Shown here piece after piece: positions 22,185 to 30,857 of a stretch of DNA of 36,139 nucleotides. The notes beneath the pieces are model-generated. The model did not search any database. It was not told the origin of the DNA and saw only the letters and a program-made list of their open reading frames with translations. This DNA is from DRQF01 sp964559135 (GTDB lineage Bacteria; Planctomycetota; GCA-002687715; DRQF01): the NCBI GenBank assembly GCA_964559135.1, contig CAZLGG010000035.1, forward strand, positions 1-36,139, in the 5' to 3' direction. Position 1 is the first letter of the stretch, and each line of letters opens with the position of its first letter. The position numbers were made by a program, and so were the translations under genes.

Positions 22185-23242
22185 CCGAGATCTCCTACTC
22201 GCTCGCCGACTACGACTTCACACTTCCGGACGAACTCATCGCCCAGGAGCCCGCCTCCCGACGGGAAGCATCCCGCCTGCTGGTCGTGAACCGCGCACGG
22301 GGCTCCTGGGAAGACAGCGCGTTCTCGGAGGCTCTCTCGTTCCTTCGCCCCGGAGACGTCTTGGTCCTGAATCGCACGAGGGTCATCCCGGCGCGCGTGT
22401 TCGGCACACGACGCGCCACGGGAGGAAGGGTCGAATTCCTGATCCTTGCCGCCGAGCCCGAAGGAGTCTGGCGCTCCCTCGTGAAGACTCGCGGTCGCCC
22501 GCGGCCGGGCGAAACCCTCCTCCTCGGGGACGGCAAGGTTGCCCTCGAGCTTCTGGAATCCCATGGCAGAGGCGCATGGCGCCTCTGCGAAACGAAGGGT
22601 TCCCTCCGCGCCTACCTCGAGTCAAAAGGCAAGATGCCCTTGCCTCCCTACATCAAACGAGACCGAGACACGGATCGATTCGCGGACCTGGATCGAGAGC
22701 GGTACCAGACGGTGTACGGCGACGAACCCGGAGCGGTGGCCGCTCCCACGGCCGGACTGCATTTTTCGAAACAGCTCCTTCGCTCGGCGCAAGAGCAAGG
22801 CGTTCGGATCGCTCGCGTGTTGCTGCATGTGGGCTTGGGGACATTCCAGCCCATTGAAACCGAGGATATTCGCGAGCACGCCATGCACGAGGAGTTCTTC
22901 GAGGTCTCCACGGACGCCGCCCGAGAGATCAACGCCGCGCGGGCGGAAGGTCGGCGGGTCATCGCCGTGGGAACCACGTCGCTTCGTTGCCTGGAGTCGG
23001 CTTGGTCGGAGTCCGAACAGCGAGTCGTCCCGTCGCGCGGAATGACAGGCATCTTCATCCACCCCCCGCTTCCCGTAAGATCCGTCGACGGGTTGGTGAC
23101 GAATTTCCATCTCCCCAAGAGCAGCCTGTTGCTCCTCGTGTCCGCGTTCGCGGGGAGGCGACTCGTTCTGGAATCCTATCGCCACGCCATGGAGGAGAGA
23201 TACCGATTCTTCTCCTACGGCGACGCGATGCTCATTCTCTGA
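22181..23242 (+). CDS. queA: S-adenosylmethionine:tRNA ribosyltransferase-isomerase
   Basis: A 353-residue enzyme that transfers and isomerises the ribosyl group of S-adenosylmethionine onto 7-aminomethyl-7-deazaguanine in tRNA, giving epoxyqueuosine. Family signatures are strong: FTLPDELIAQEPASRREASRLLV, GDVLVLNRTRVIPARVFG, GKMPLPPYIKR, YQTVYGDEPGAVAAPTAGLHF, HVGLGTFQPI and TNFHLPKSSLLLLVSAFAG. Length is normal. The start is GTG 22181, overlapping the previous stop by 4 bp. ligA starts 15 bp after its stop. No tgt or queG is in the window. Confidence 0.97.
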   Translation: MTEISYSLADYDFTLPDELIAQEPASRREASRLLVVNRARGSWEDSAFSEALSFLRPGDVLVLNRTRVIPARVFGTRRATGGRVEFLILAAEPEGVWRSLVKTRGRPRPGETLLLGDGKVALELLESHGRGAWRLCETKGSLRAYLESKGKMPLPPYIKRDRDTDRFADLDRERYQTVYGDEPGAVAAPTAGLHFSKQLLRSAQEQGVRIARVLLHVGLGTFQPIETEDIREHAMHEEFFEVSTDAAREINAARAEGRRVIAVGTTSLRCLESAWSESEQRVVPSRGMTGIFIHPPLPVRSVDGLVTNFHLPKSSLLLLVSAFAGRRLVLESYRHAMEERYRFFSYGDAMLIL

Positions 23243-23257
23243 CGAAGGAGATCATGG

Positions 23258-25270
23258 ATGGACGTGAAAAAGAGAGTCGAGGAACTTCGTCGGCGCCTCG
23301 AAGAACTCTCCTACGCCTACTACGTCCTCGACGAGCCGAGGGCCTCGGACGCCGAATACGACGACCTCTTTCGCGAACTCGAGCGTCTCGAGACCGAGCA
23401 CCCCGAATTCGACTCTCCCTACTCTCCGACCAAGAAGGTCGGCGCTCCTCCCGCTTCCGGATTTCGAGAGGTCCGGCATCTGGAGCCCATGCTTTCCCTG
23501 GCCAACGCCCTCACCGACGAAGACATCGTGGACTTCGACCGGAGGATCAAGAAGGACCTGGGGCTGGACGGGAATACCATCGAATACGTCATGGAGCCGA
23601 AGGTCGATGGAATCGGCATCAGCCTCACCTACGAGGACGGGCTGTTGACATTGGGTGCGACACGTGGAGATGGCTATCGAGGAGAGGACATCACGGACAA
23701 CGTGAAGACGATTCGAAGCGTGCCGCTGCGCTTGAGATCCGAGGATGTCGCGGTGCCCCGCCTCATCGAGATTCGGGGAGAGGCGTACACGGAGAAGTCC
23801 CTCTTCGAAGCATTCAACGCCAAGCGAACCGAGGAGGAAGGACGATACGCGAACCCGAGAAACTTCACGGGAGGGTCTCTGCGCCAACTCGACAGCAAGA
23901 TCACCGCATCCCGTCCCCTCGACGCTCTTTTCTACGCCACGGGCCGCATCGATGGAGCGGAGATCTCGTCTCAGCGGGAGCTTCTCACCCACTTCAAGGC
24001 CTGGGGGCTGAAAACCGCGGAGCCATGGATTCTCCTCACCGACGACATTGACGAGGCCGTGCGTCACCATGCTCGTCTCGAAGAGGAACGCGACAAGATT
24101 CCATACGAGATCGACGGAACCGTCCTCAAGGTGAACGACTTCAAGCTCCGACGCACTCTCGGAATCCGGACTCGATCGCCCCGATGGGCCATCGCCTGCA
24201 AGTTCAAACCACGCCAGACATCGACGCGGCTCCTCGACGTCGAGGTGAGCGTCGGTCGAACGGGAGCGCTGACTCCGGTCGCCGTTCTCGAGCCGGTTCG
24301 GATCGGTGGGGTCACGGTCAGTTCCGCCAGTCTCCACAACTGGGACGAAATCGAACGTCTCGACGTCCGCCTCGGGGATCGCGTTCTCGTCGAAAGAGCC
24401 GGCGACGTCATTCCCAAGGTCGTCAAGGTGTTGATCGGAGAGCGCAAGGGCACCGAACGCCCCATCCCCGTTCCCACTCACTGTCCCGTCTGCAGGACGG
24501 CCGTCGAGAAAGATGAGAACGAGGTGATCATTCGCTGTCCCAATCGACATTGCCCGGCCCAACTCGAAGGAGCCATCCTCCACTTCGTTTCGAAGGACGG
24601 CATGGACATCGAGGGCATGGGCGAGAAACTCGTCCATCAGCTCGTCGAAACAGGAAAGGTCAGGACGATCGCCGAGCTCTACGCCCTCACCAAGGATGAC
24701 CTTCTCTCCTTGGATCGCATGGGCGACCTCAGCGCCGACAATCTGCTTGCTGCCTTGGAAACCTCGAAGAAGACCACGTTGCCCCGCCTGATCTATGCCT
24801 TGGGCATTCGCCATGTGGGACCCCACGTGGCCGAACTCGTCGCCGGTCGCATCAAGGACATCAGGGACCTCTACTCGATGGGCGTCGACGAACTTGCCGC
24901 CATCCACGGCATCGGCGAAAAGGCGGCCCACTCGATCGTCGGCTACTTCGGTTCCGAGGAGCATCGCGAGGTCATCGACGCCCTTATGTCCGCGGGCGTC
25001 GAGGCCCGAGCGACGGCCCCCAAGGGCGACGGCCCACTCGCGGGCAAGACGTTCGTGTTGACGGGAACCCTCTCGGGGATGACACGAAAAGATGCACAGA
25101 ATCTGATCAAAAGAGCCGGAGGAAAACCGGTGTCCAGCATCAGCCGGGCCACGGACTACCTCGTGGTCGGCGAGAAACCCGGGAGTAAACTCAAAAAAGC
25201 AAAAGCCCTTGGCGTGACGATCATCGATGAGAAGGGGTTGTTGGAGTTGGCGGGAGACCAAGACCGATGA
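23258..25270 (+). CDS. ligA: NAD-dependent DNA ligase LigA
   Basis: A 670-residue replicative and repair DNA ligase. Domains in order: Ia domain with YYVLDEPRASDAEYD (21-35), adenylation domain with the active-site motif KVDG (K115), OB fold, four-cysteine zinc finger (C409, C412, C427, C432), helix-hairpin-helix repeats, and a C-terminal BRCT domain (about 592-670) beginning GKTFVLTGTLSG. All expected parts are present and length is typical. ATG 23258 has AAGGAG 7 nt upstream; an out-of-frame ATG lies 5 bp earlier. It is the last gene of the YdjY-membrane protein-queA-ligA unit and converges on the antiporter gene with 12 bp between stops. Confidence 0.98.
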   Translation: MDVKKRVEELRRRLEELSYAYYVLDEPRASDAEYDDLFRELERLETEHPEFDSPYSPTKKVGAPPASGFREVRHLEPMLSLANALTDEDIVDFDRRIKKDLGLDGNTIEYVMEPKVDGIGISLTYEDGLLTLGATRGDGYRGEDITDNVKTIRSVPLRLRSEDVAVPRLIEIRGEAYTEKSLFEAFNAKRTEEEGRYANPRNFTGGSLRQLDSKITASRPLDALFYATGRIDGAEISSQRELLTHFKAWGLKTAEPWILLTDDIDEAVRHHARLEEERDKIPYEIDGTVLKVNDFKLRRTLGIRTRSPRWAIACKFKPRQTSTRLLDVEVSVGRTGALTPVAVLEPVRIGGVTVSSASLHNWDEIERLDVRLGDRVLVERAGDVIPKVVKVLIGERKGTERPIPVPTHCPVCRTAVEKDENEVIIRCPNRHCPAQLEGAILHFVSKDGMDIEGMGEKLVHQLVETGKVRTIAELYALTKDDLLSLDRMGDLSADNLLAALETSKKTTLPRLIYALGIRHVGPHVAELVAGRIKDIRDLYSMGVDELAAIHGIGEKAAHSIVGYFGSEEHREVIDALMSAGVEARATAPKGDGPLAGKTFVLTGTLSGMTRKDAQNLIKRAGGKPVSSISRATDYLVVGEKPGSKLKKAKALGVTIIDEKGLLELAGDQDR

Positions 25271-25282
25271 GCCATGGCCCCC

Positions 25283-26974
25283 TCATTCATCCAAGTAGGC
25301 GTTGAAGTCCTCGGCATCTTCGTTGACGTGCAGCAATTCGTAGACGTGCGCCGGAGTCTTGGCATGGAAGAGCTGCTGACGAATGGCTCGGTCTCCTCCC
25401 ACGATCCCCACGAGGGATGACAGGACCTCCAGATGGCGCTCGGGCATGTTCCGAGGCGTGAGGAGCAAGACGACGCAATGGATGGGACGGTCATCAGGAG
25501 TCGCCCAGTCGAAACCGTCGTGATTGATCCCCATCGCGCCGATGAGAACGTCCCCTTCGGCGATGCGCGCATGTGGTAAGGCCAGCCCCATCCCGAGGCA
25601 GGTGGACGCTTCGCTTTCGCGAGCAAGAATGCGAGTGACGAGGTCCTCCCGATCCAGTGAGACGCGTCCGGCCGAAAGTGCGAGGTCCAACAGCTGGCGA
25701 ATCGCAGCCTCCTTCGTCGGTCCCTGAAGATCGGTCGTGATGCATTCTTCGGCGAGGAAGTCCAGAACCCGCGGCCGATCCTTCCCTCCATCCCCCGATT
25801 TCGTGATCGCCAGCTTGGTCAGGATCGGACCCACGATTTCAGCCAGGAGGACCGACGTCAGGACGACCGCCAGAAAAAGAGATCGCATCTCTCCGAAGAC
25901 AGGGTCCTCCGAGACCAAGAGGACGAGACCCACGGCAAGCCCGGCTTGGGGGACGAGGGCCGGGCCCAGCCAGAGCCGCACTCGCGCCGTGGCATGAGCC
26001 AGCTTCATGCCGAGCCATGCCGCGGTGATCTTCCCCGAACAACGGAGGATGAACGTCACGAGCGCCAAAAGACCTCCGGGGACGAGGTAAGCAAAATCGA
26101 GTTCCATTCCCGCGACAGTGAAGAAGACGGAGAAGATGGCGTATTCGAAGTTGTCGAAGACCTTGTGTCCGATCTCCTCCTTGTCGGGAGTAAGGTTGGC
26201 GAGCGTCACTCCCAGAAACAGACAACTGAGAAGGACTGAGACATGGAGCGCATCCGCCAGGCCGACCGTCAAGAGTATGGACATCATCGAAAGTGCAGTC
26301 AGACGATCCGTACGCACGACCCTCCGGGTCACTCCGATCAGGAGAAGTCCGATTCCACACCCCAGAAGAATGCCGTAGAGGACTTCCTTCGCCGGTTCGA
26401 TGACGGCCTCGGCGAAGGCATAGCCCTTTTCCTCCATCAAGCTGGCCCGGGCGATGGCGTGGGCCAATTCGAAAAGGAGAATGCAGGCCAGATTATTCAA
26501 AGCCACTGCCACGACCAGTGTCTTGACGAACACGCCCTTGGCGCGCGCCTCTTTTACGAGCGCCAGAATCGTCGCCGGTGCCGTCGAAACCGAAATCGCC
26601 GCCAGCAACAGGATCAACTGCCACGACTCGTTCGAGAGGAATCGGACACCTGAAAAGACGAGAATCGGTGTCACCGACACTTCGAAAAGAAGCAGATAGA
26701 GGAGACGCCTGAATGCCACCTGGAGGCGAGGGAAGACGAGGTGGCTCCCGACGGAGACGGCCATCAACCCGAGCGCGAAATCGATCAACGGCTGGAGATG
26801 ATGGATGTCCTCCCTTGCCACGAGCCCGGCCATGGCGGGGCCGATGACGATTCCCACGAGAATCTGCCCTGTGACCGAGGGTAGCCGGATCAGTTTCGCC
26901 AGCGCCCCGAATGCGGAGCCCGCAACGAGCACGACGGCCAACAGGAGGAGCGGGTTCGCGGCAGCGTCAATCAA
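25283..26974 (-). CDS. Cation/proton antiporter (CPA2) with C-terminal PtsN-like EIIA domain
   Basis: A 563-residue protein. Residues 1-390 form a CPA2-type Na+/H+ or K+/H+ exchanger with about 12 membrane helices; landmarks are KLIRLPSVTGQILVGIVIGP (27-46), AAISVSTAPATILALVKE (125-142) and FTVAGMELDF (285-294). Residues 400-563 are a PTS EIIA type-2 (PtsN-like) domain with the phosphorylation site LALPHARI (H468). The family usually carries RCK/TrkA-N or USP regulatory domains, so here control by nitrogen-PTS-type phosphorylation is inferred. The membrane part has no classical ND or DD pair in the middle helix that I can place with confidence. The start is TTG 26974 with AAGGA about 11 nt upstream; it is divergent from the SYLF gene. 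Confidence 0.88.
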   Translation of the reverse strand: MIDAAANPLLLLAVVLVAGSAFGALAKLIRLPSVTGQILVGIVIGPAMAGLVAREDIHHLQPLIDFALGLMAVSVGSHLVFPRLQVAFRRLLYLLLFEVSVTPILVFSGVRFLSNESWQLILLLAAISVSTAPATILALVKEARAKGVFVKTLVVAVALNNLACILLFELAHAIARASLMEEKGYAFAEAVIEPAKEVLYGILLGCGIGLLLIGVTRRVVRTDRLTALSMMSILLTVGLADALHVSVLLSCLFLGVTLANLTPDKEEIGHKVFDNFEYAIFSVFFTVAGMELDFAYLVPGGLLALVTFILRCSGKITAAWLGMKLAHATARVRLWLGPALVPQAGLAVGLVLLVSEDPVFGEMRSLFLAVVLTSVLLAEIVGPILTKLAITKSGDGGKDRPRVLDFLAEECITTDLQGPTKEAAIRQLLDLALSAGRVSLDREDLVTRILARESEASTCLGMGLALPHARIAEGDVLIGAMGINHDGFDWATPDDRPIHCVVLLLTPRNMPERHLEVLSSLVGIVGGDRAIRQQLFHAKTPAHVYELLHVNEDAEDFNAYLDE

Positions 26975-27132
26975 AGGCGTTTATTCCTTCTTCCTCGAGA
27001 GCGGGAGACGAGACCCACGGCAGCCTTCACGAGTCCTCCCTCCCCCCTTGGGACTCACGCCGCTTGCACCCGGCTCGAGAGCCTCATACGCTGGCGCAGG
27101 TCCAAGATGTGTCCACAGCTTAACCAGTCATG

Positions 27133-27146
27133 ATGACAATCGTCAT
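27133..27146. promoter_or_regulatory. Inverted repeat upstream of the SYLF gene
   Basis: ATGAC-AATC-GTCAT is a perfect 5-bp inverted repeat in the 214-bp space between the antiporter and SYLF genes, 42 bp before the SYLF start. It could be an operator. No other feature was recognised in this spacer apart from the strong ribosome site for the SYLF gene. Confidence 0.25.
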
Positions 27147-27188
27147 GCCCTCGCCGACCCCGTCGAGAGAGAACAAGGAGGCCCCCTG

Positions 27189-27749
27189 ATGTCATCGAGA
27201 TTCTGTCTGCTCTTCATCGTCGCGACTCTGATCGGGATTCCCACTTCGTGCTCGAGTAGCAAGGACCTGGCTCGCCAGGACAGCGCGGACGCGAGAATTC
27301 TGGGTGTGGAAGCGAAAGACGCCATCCGGAGGTTCAAAGCCGCGGATCCGAGCATCGAGAGGTTTTTTCACGACTCCTACGGCTATGTCGTGTTTCCGGC
27401 GGTCGGCAAGGGCGCCGTCGGGATCGGCGGAGCCCACGGAGAGGGCCAGGTCTACAAGGGTGGAAAGCTCGTTGGGGTGGCGACGCTTTCGCAGGTGACG
27501 GTGGGGTTCCAGTTGGGCGGACAGGAATACCGGGAGATCGTCTTCTTCAAGGACAACGGTGCGTTTGGAGACTTCACCGACAACCGCTTGGAGTTCAGTG
27601 GAAACGCTTCCGCGATCGCCGCTCGGTCCGGGGCCGCCGCGACGGCCGATTATGAAAACGGAGTGGCGGTTTTCACGATGCCGACCGCGGGAGTGATGTT
27701 CGAAGCATCCATCGGCGGCCAGAAGTTCGACTACTCGCCCCTTCGATAG
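27189..27749 (+). CDS. SYLF (Ysc84-like) lipid-binding domain protein
   Basis: A 186-residue exported protein. An N-terminal hydrophobic segment (about 5-18) ends in PTSCSSS, an imperfect lipobox, so it may be a lipoprotein. The rest is a SYLF domain, with IERFFHDSYGYVVFPAVGKGAVGIGGAHGEGQVY, a VGFQLGGQEYREIVFF segment and the closing VAVFTMPTAGVMFEASIGGQKFDY. In eukaryotes the domain binds phosphoinositides and actin; in bacteria it is a common secreted or envelope module of unclear role. ATG 27189 follows AAGGAGG by 7 nt, which decides the start over the longer upstream frame. Confidence 0.92.
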   Translation: MSSRFCLLFIVATLIGIPTSCSSSKDLARQDSADARILGVEAKDAIRRFKAADPSIERFFHDSYGYVVFPAVGKGAVGIGGAHGEGQVYKGGKLVGVATLSQVTVGFQLGGQEYREIVFFKDNGAFGDFTDNRLEFSGNASAIAARSGAAATADYENGVAVFTMPTAGVMFEASIGGQKFDYSPLR

Positions 27750-27761
27750 CGCCATCCCATG

Positions 27762-27795
27762 GGCCGGAGGCGATCTTCAGCCTTCACCTCCGGCC
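27762..27795. terminator. Strong hairpin between the SYLF and histidine kinase genes
   Basis: GGCCGGAGG (27762-27770) and CCTCCGGCC (27787-27795) form a perfect 9-bp stem with a 16-nt loop. The hairpin begins 12 bp after the SYLF stop and spans the stop codon of the convergent kinase gene, so it can end transcription from both sides. No T-run follows in either direction. Confidence 0.55.
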
Positions 27796-29783
27796 GCCGC
27801 TTCGCACAGCGTCCTCTCGAGAGCGTCTCCGTCAAAGGGCTTGCGGAGAATCGCCTGAGGCTTCAGTGGCCCCAAATGTCGATCGGCGTCAGGCGCCCCG
27901 AGCCCAGTCATCACCACGATGGGCACCTGGAAGCCTTCCTCGTGGGCGGCCTTCATGAAGGCCGCCCCGTCCATCCCTTCCATCGTCAGATCCACGAGAA
28001 CCACATCCAGGTTTTCGAATTCGGCTTCCAGAACTCGAAGTCCTTCCCTTCCCTCGTGCGCGGTCAGCACATCGACACCGCGACGTACAAGAATCTGCTC
28101 CACGACTCGCAGGACGCTGACGTCGTCCTCGATCACGAGAACCCGCTTCGGAGTGCTGCCCACGATGGCCCGGGAAGATCGATGGACCTTGGGAGGCGCG
28201 ACGCGTCGAGCGGGGAGCGAGATCCGCACGAGGGTCCCTCCTGTTCCACTCTCGATCACTTCCAAACGCCCGCAGTGCGCCGCGACGATACCTTGTGCCG
28301 CCGCCAACCCCAGTCCCCTCCCGGTTGCCTTCGTGCTGAAGAACGGCTCGAAGACCCGGTCGCGATCCTGTTCGTCGATTCCACAACCGTCGTCATGGAC
28401 CTCGATGATGAGAATCGCATCCTCGCCCTCCTTCGCCGTCTTCTCGAGCCGTGCCCCGACGGTCACGCCGCCGCCCCGCACGCCGAGGGCCTCCTTCGCA
28501 TTCCGAAGAAGGTTCACAATGACCTGGCGGATCTGCACGGGATCGGCCTCGACCGGCGGTAGACCTTCCTGGACGTCTTCGTTCCACGTGATCGCGTCCC
28601 CATCGGTCCTTACCAGGCGAATGGCTTGACTCACCGTGGCGGCCACATCCATGACGCGATGAACCGGGCGACTCTTGCCGGCAAACATGAGGAGCTGATC
28701 GGTGAGCTCGGCGGCGCGCCTGGCGGACACCTGGATGTCGTCGAGGGCCTGATCCCGGTGGCGATCGTCTCGTACACCGTCGCGAAGCAGTTCCGCATTG
28801 GCCAGAACGGTCATCATGAGATTGTTGAAGTCATGAGCGACCCCTCCCGCAAGAACCCCCAGGCTCTCCAGGTGGCGCGAGCGTTGGGCCGCCCGCTCTG
28901 CTTCGCGCAATTCGGTGACGTCACGTGCGATTCCCATCACGCCGCAGATCTCCCCGCTCTCGTCGAGATAGGGGTATTTCTGCACGAAGAAGTGAACGAT
29001 CTCGCCCGAAGGCCGTTGGACGTAGCTCCGCTCGCGGACGACTTTCACCCGCGTACGGATCACCTCGAGATCCGTGGCGCGATTCCATCGGGCCTCATCC
29101 TTCGTGAAGACATCGTCATCCGTCAACCCCACCATCTCCGCCGGTGTAAGCCCCCGCCCATCGGCCTGGGCTCGGTTGGCGAACGTGTACCGCCCGTCCA
29201 AATCCTTGGCGAAGATCGGATCCTCGGTATTCTCGACGATGGCGCGAAGGAGGGCCGATTGATTCTTCACACTCGAATCCACGCGGTCCAACTCGATCAC
29301 GAGCCCGGCCAACTCCGCCGCGATCGACAGCAGCTGCCGCTGTTCGACGCTGGGAGAACACACGGCCATCCCGGACACCGCGAAGGTTCCGAGAATGCTT
29401 CTTTCGCGGTCCAGGATGGGGATCGACCAGCAGAAACGTATGCCGAGTTCGCGGGCGACCGAGCGAAGGCCGTCCCAGCGGGAATCGGTCTCCGTGTCGG
29501 ACACGACTTCCATCCTTCCCGAGACAACGGCGGCTCCACAGGAACCGTTGTTCGGTCCCGGCTCGAGAGCTTGAAAAAACTGGCGCTGTCGGGGGGTCAG
29601 GGATGGGCCGATCGCAAGATTGAGCACCCTCTCGTCGGAGTCGAGGCGCATGACGGTCGCGACGCTCTTCGGCGAGATCTCCTCGACGAGACGGCACAAG
29701 AGACTCAGAGTCTTCTCAGGCGTATCTCGCATTGTGATCGAGGCCAGAACCGCCTGTTGGAGCCTTACCAGTTGGTCCTTCAT
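27777..29783 (-). CDS. GAF-PAS hybrid sensor histidine kinase
   Basis: A 668-residue cytosolic hybrid kinase. Domains in order (numbered from ATG 29783): GAF (about 15-165), PAS (about 178-294, ending VMGIARDVTEL), HisKA with HDFNN (H317), HATPase with VNLLRNAKEA (N428), DDGCGID and GRGLGLAA, and a C-terminal receiver with EDD, the phospho-acceptor in VLVDLTMEGMDG (D598), MTGLG and KPF (K648). The HDFNN box is typical of the NtrB-like/HPK4 class. There is no membrane helix and no DNA-binding output, so a partner must carry the response. ATG 29783 has GGAGGAG 9 nt upstream; a GTG at 29801 would add six residues. It is divergent from the hydroxyproline operon with 125 bp between starts. Confidence 0.93.
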   Translation of the reverse strand: MKDQLVRLQQAVLASITMRDTPEKTLSLLCRLVEEISPKSVATVMRLDSDERVLNLAIGPSLTPRQRQFFQALEPGPNNGSCGAAVVSGRMEVVSDTETDSRWDGLRSVARELGIRFCWSIPILDRERSILGTFAVSGMAVCSPSVEQRQLLSIAAELAGLVIELDRVDSSVKNQSALLRAIVENTEDPIFAKDLDGRYTFANRAQADGRGLTPAEMVGLTDDDVFTKDEARWNRATDLEVIRTRVKVVRERSYVQRPSGEIVHFFVQKYPYLDESGEICGVMGIARDVTELREAERAAQRSRHLESLGVLAGGVAHDFNNLMMTVLANAELLRDGVRDDRHRDQALDDIQVSARRAAELTDQLLMFAGKSRPVHRVMDVAATVSQAIRLVRTDGDAITWNEDVQEGLPPVEADPVQIRQVIVNLLRNAKEALGVRGGGVTVGARLEKTAKEGEDAILIIEVHDDGCGIDEQDRDRVFEPFFSTKATGRGLGLAAAQGIVAAHCGRLEVIESGTGGTLVRISLPARRVAPPKVHRSSRAIVGSTPKRVLVIEDDVSVLRVVEQILVRRGVDVLTAHEGREGLRVLEAEFENLDVVLVDLTMEGMDGAAFMKAAHEEGFQVPIVVMTGLGAPDADRHLGPLKPQAILRKPFDGDALERTLCEAAAGGEG

Positions 29784-29811
29784 CAGGCCAATCTCCTCCA
29801 CGCCCTCGGAA

Positions 29812-29817
29812 ATTGTA
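29812..29817 (-). promoter_or_regulatory. -10-like TACAAT for the hybrid kinase gene
   Basis: Read on the minus strand, TACAAT lies 28 nt before the ATG of the hybrid kinase. No recognisable -35 box is seen. The same 125-bp spacer must hold the promoter of the hydroxyproline operon; a GATACT near 29885 is the best -10-like candidate but is weak. Confidence 0.3.
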
Positions 29818-29908
29818 CCCGACTGGACGACACTCCGTTCTTGGGGTATTCACCTGAGGGAGAAGGGACCGCGCCCCCATCCCTGATACTCTCCGGGCAC
29901 AGGTAACC

Positions 29909-30841
29909 ATGGAACGTTTAGAAGTCATCGACTCCCACACGGAGGGAGAACCCACCCGAGTGGTCATCGCCCCGCCGATGAAGCTGGAAGCCGACACCGC
30001 CGCGGAGCGCCGCGACGAGTTGGCTCGATGCCACGACGAATGGCGCCGCGCTCTCATCCTCGAGCCGAGAGGTCATGAGGCGATCGTCGGCGCGTACCTC
30101 TTGCCGCCGGTCTCGGAACATGCCACGGCGCAAGTCGTTTTCTTCAACAACAAGGGCTACCTGGGGATGTGCGGGCATGGCGCCATGGGAGTCCTTCGAA
30201 CCCTTCGGCATCTCGGTCGGATCGGTCCGGGGCGACACCGCATCGAGACGCCCGTCGGAGATATCCAAGCGGAAGTCCTTTCCGACGAGACCATCGCCAT
30301 CGAGAACGTGACGTCGTTTCGTTGCGAAAAGGGCCTCACGGTGCAGACGCGTGACCACGGGCCCTGTACGGGAGACATTGCCTGGGGAGGGAATTGGTTC
30401 TTCCTCGTCGAACGACCCAAGGAAGAGCTGCGACTCTCTCGCCTTACCGATCTCCTTGCGCTTTGCCGAGACATCCAGGACAGCTTGGAGCAAGCCGGAG
30501 CCTACGGTGAAGACGGCGCCGTCATCGACCACATCGAGCTGTACGCTCCCATGGCCCCACGAGTCACCCGCAACTTCGTGCTCTGCCCCGGAGGCGCCTG
30601 GGATCGCTCCCCTTGCGGCACCGGAACAAGCGCGAAGTTGGCGTGCCTGGCTGCCGACGGCGTGCTTGCTCCCGGAGAAATCTGGACGCAGCAGAGTCTG
30701 ACCGGCGGACTATTTCGGGGGACTTTCGAATTCGACGGCGGTGGAGTGAAACCGACGATCCTCGGACGGGCTTGGGTCACTGCGGAGTCCACGCTCCTTT
30801 TCGACGCGGAGGACCCTCTTCGCGAGGGCTGGACGGCGTGA
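29909..30841 (+). CDS. 4-hydroxyproline 2-epimerase (proline racemase family)
   Basis: A 310-residue enzyme of the proline racemase family. It should convert trans-4-hydroxy-L-proline to cis-4-hydroxy-D-proline. Both catalytic cysteines are present: MCGHGAMG (C88) and DRSPCGTGTSAK (C236), which separates it from the trans-3-hydroxyproline dehydratases that have Thr at the second site. IDSHTEGEPTRVV at the start is the family signature. The assignment as epimerase rather than proline racemase rests mainly on context: the four downstream genes encode the remaining steps of hydroxyproline breakdown in order. The ribosome site is modest (AGG, 6 nt before ATG). Length is normal. Confidence 0.93.
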   Translation: MERLEVIDSHTEGEPTRVVIAPPMKLEADTAAERRDELARCHDEWRRALILEPRGHEAIVGAYLLPPVSEHATAQVVFFNNKGYLGMCGHGAMGVLRTLRHLGRIGPGRHRIETPVGDIQAEVLSDETIAIENVTSFRCEKGLTVQTRDHGPCTGDIAWGGNWFFLVERPKEELRLSRLTDLLALCRDIQDSLEQAGAYGEDGAVIDHIELYAPMAPRVTRNFVLCPGGAWDRSPCGTGTSAKLACLAADGVLAPGEIWTQQSLTGGLFRGTFEFDGGGVKPTILGRAWVTAESTLLFDAEDPLREGWTA

Positions 30842-30857
30842 TGCCGCGGAAGACGCC

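Noticed and set aside
23252..25261. Open frame of 669 codons antisense to ligA
   Set aside because: It mirrors ligA, has no recognisable domain, and arises because G+C-rich codon use avoids codons that give stops on the other strand. Similar long antisense frames lie over AtuA (16753-18408), the aldehyde dehydrogenase (34181-35968) and the redoxin fusion (3463-4878).
25255..25300. Possible terminator between ligA and the antiporter
   Set aside because: Only a 5-bp ATGAG/CTCAT stem with a large loop and an 8-bp palindrome are present; too weak to call.
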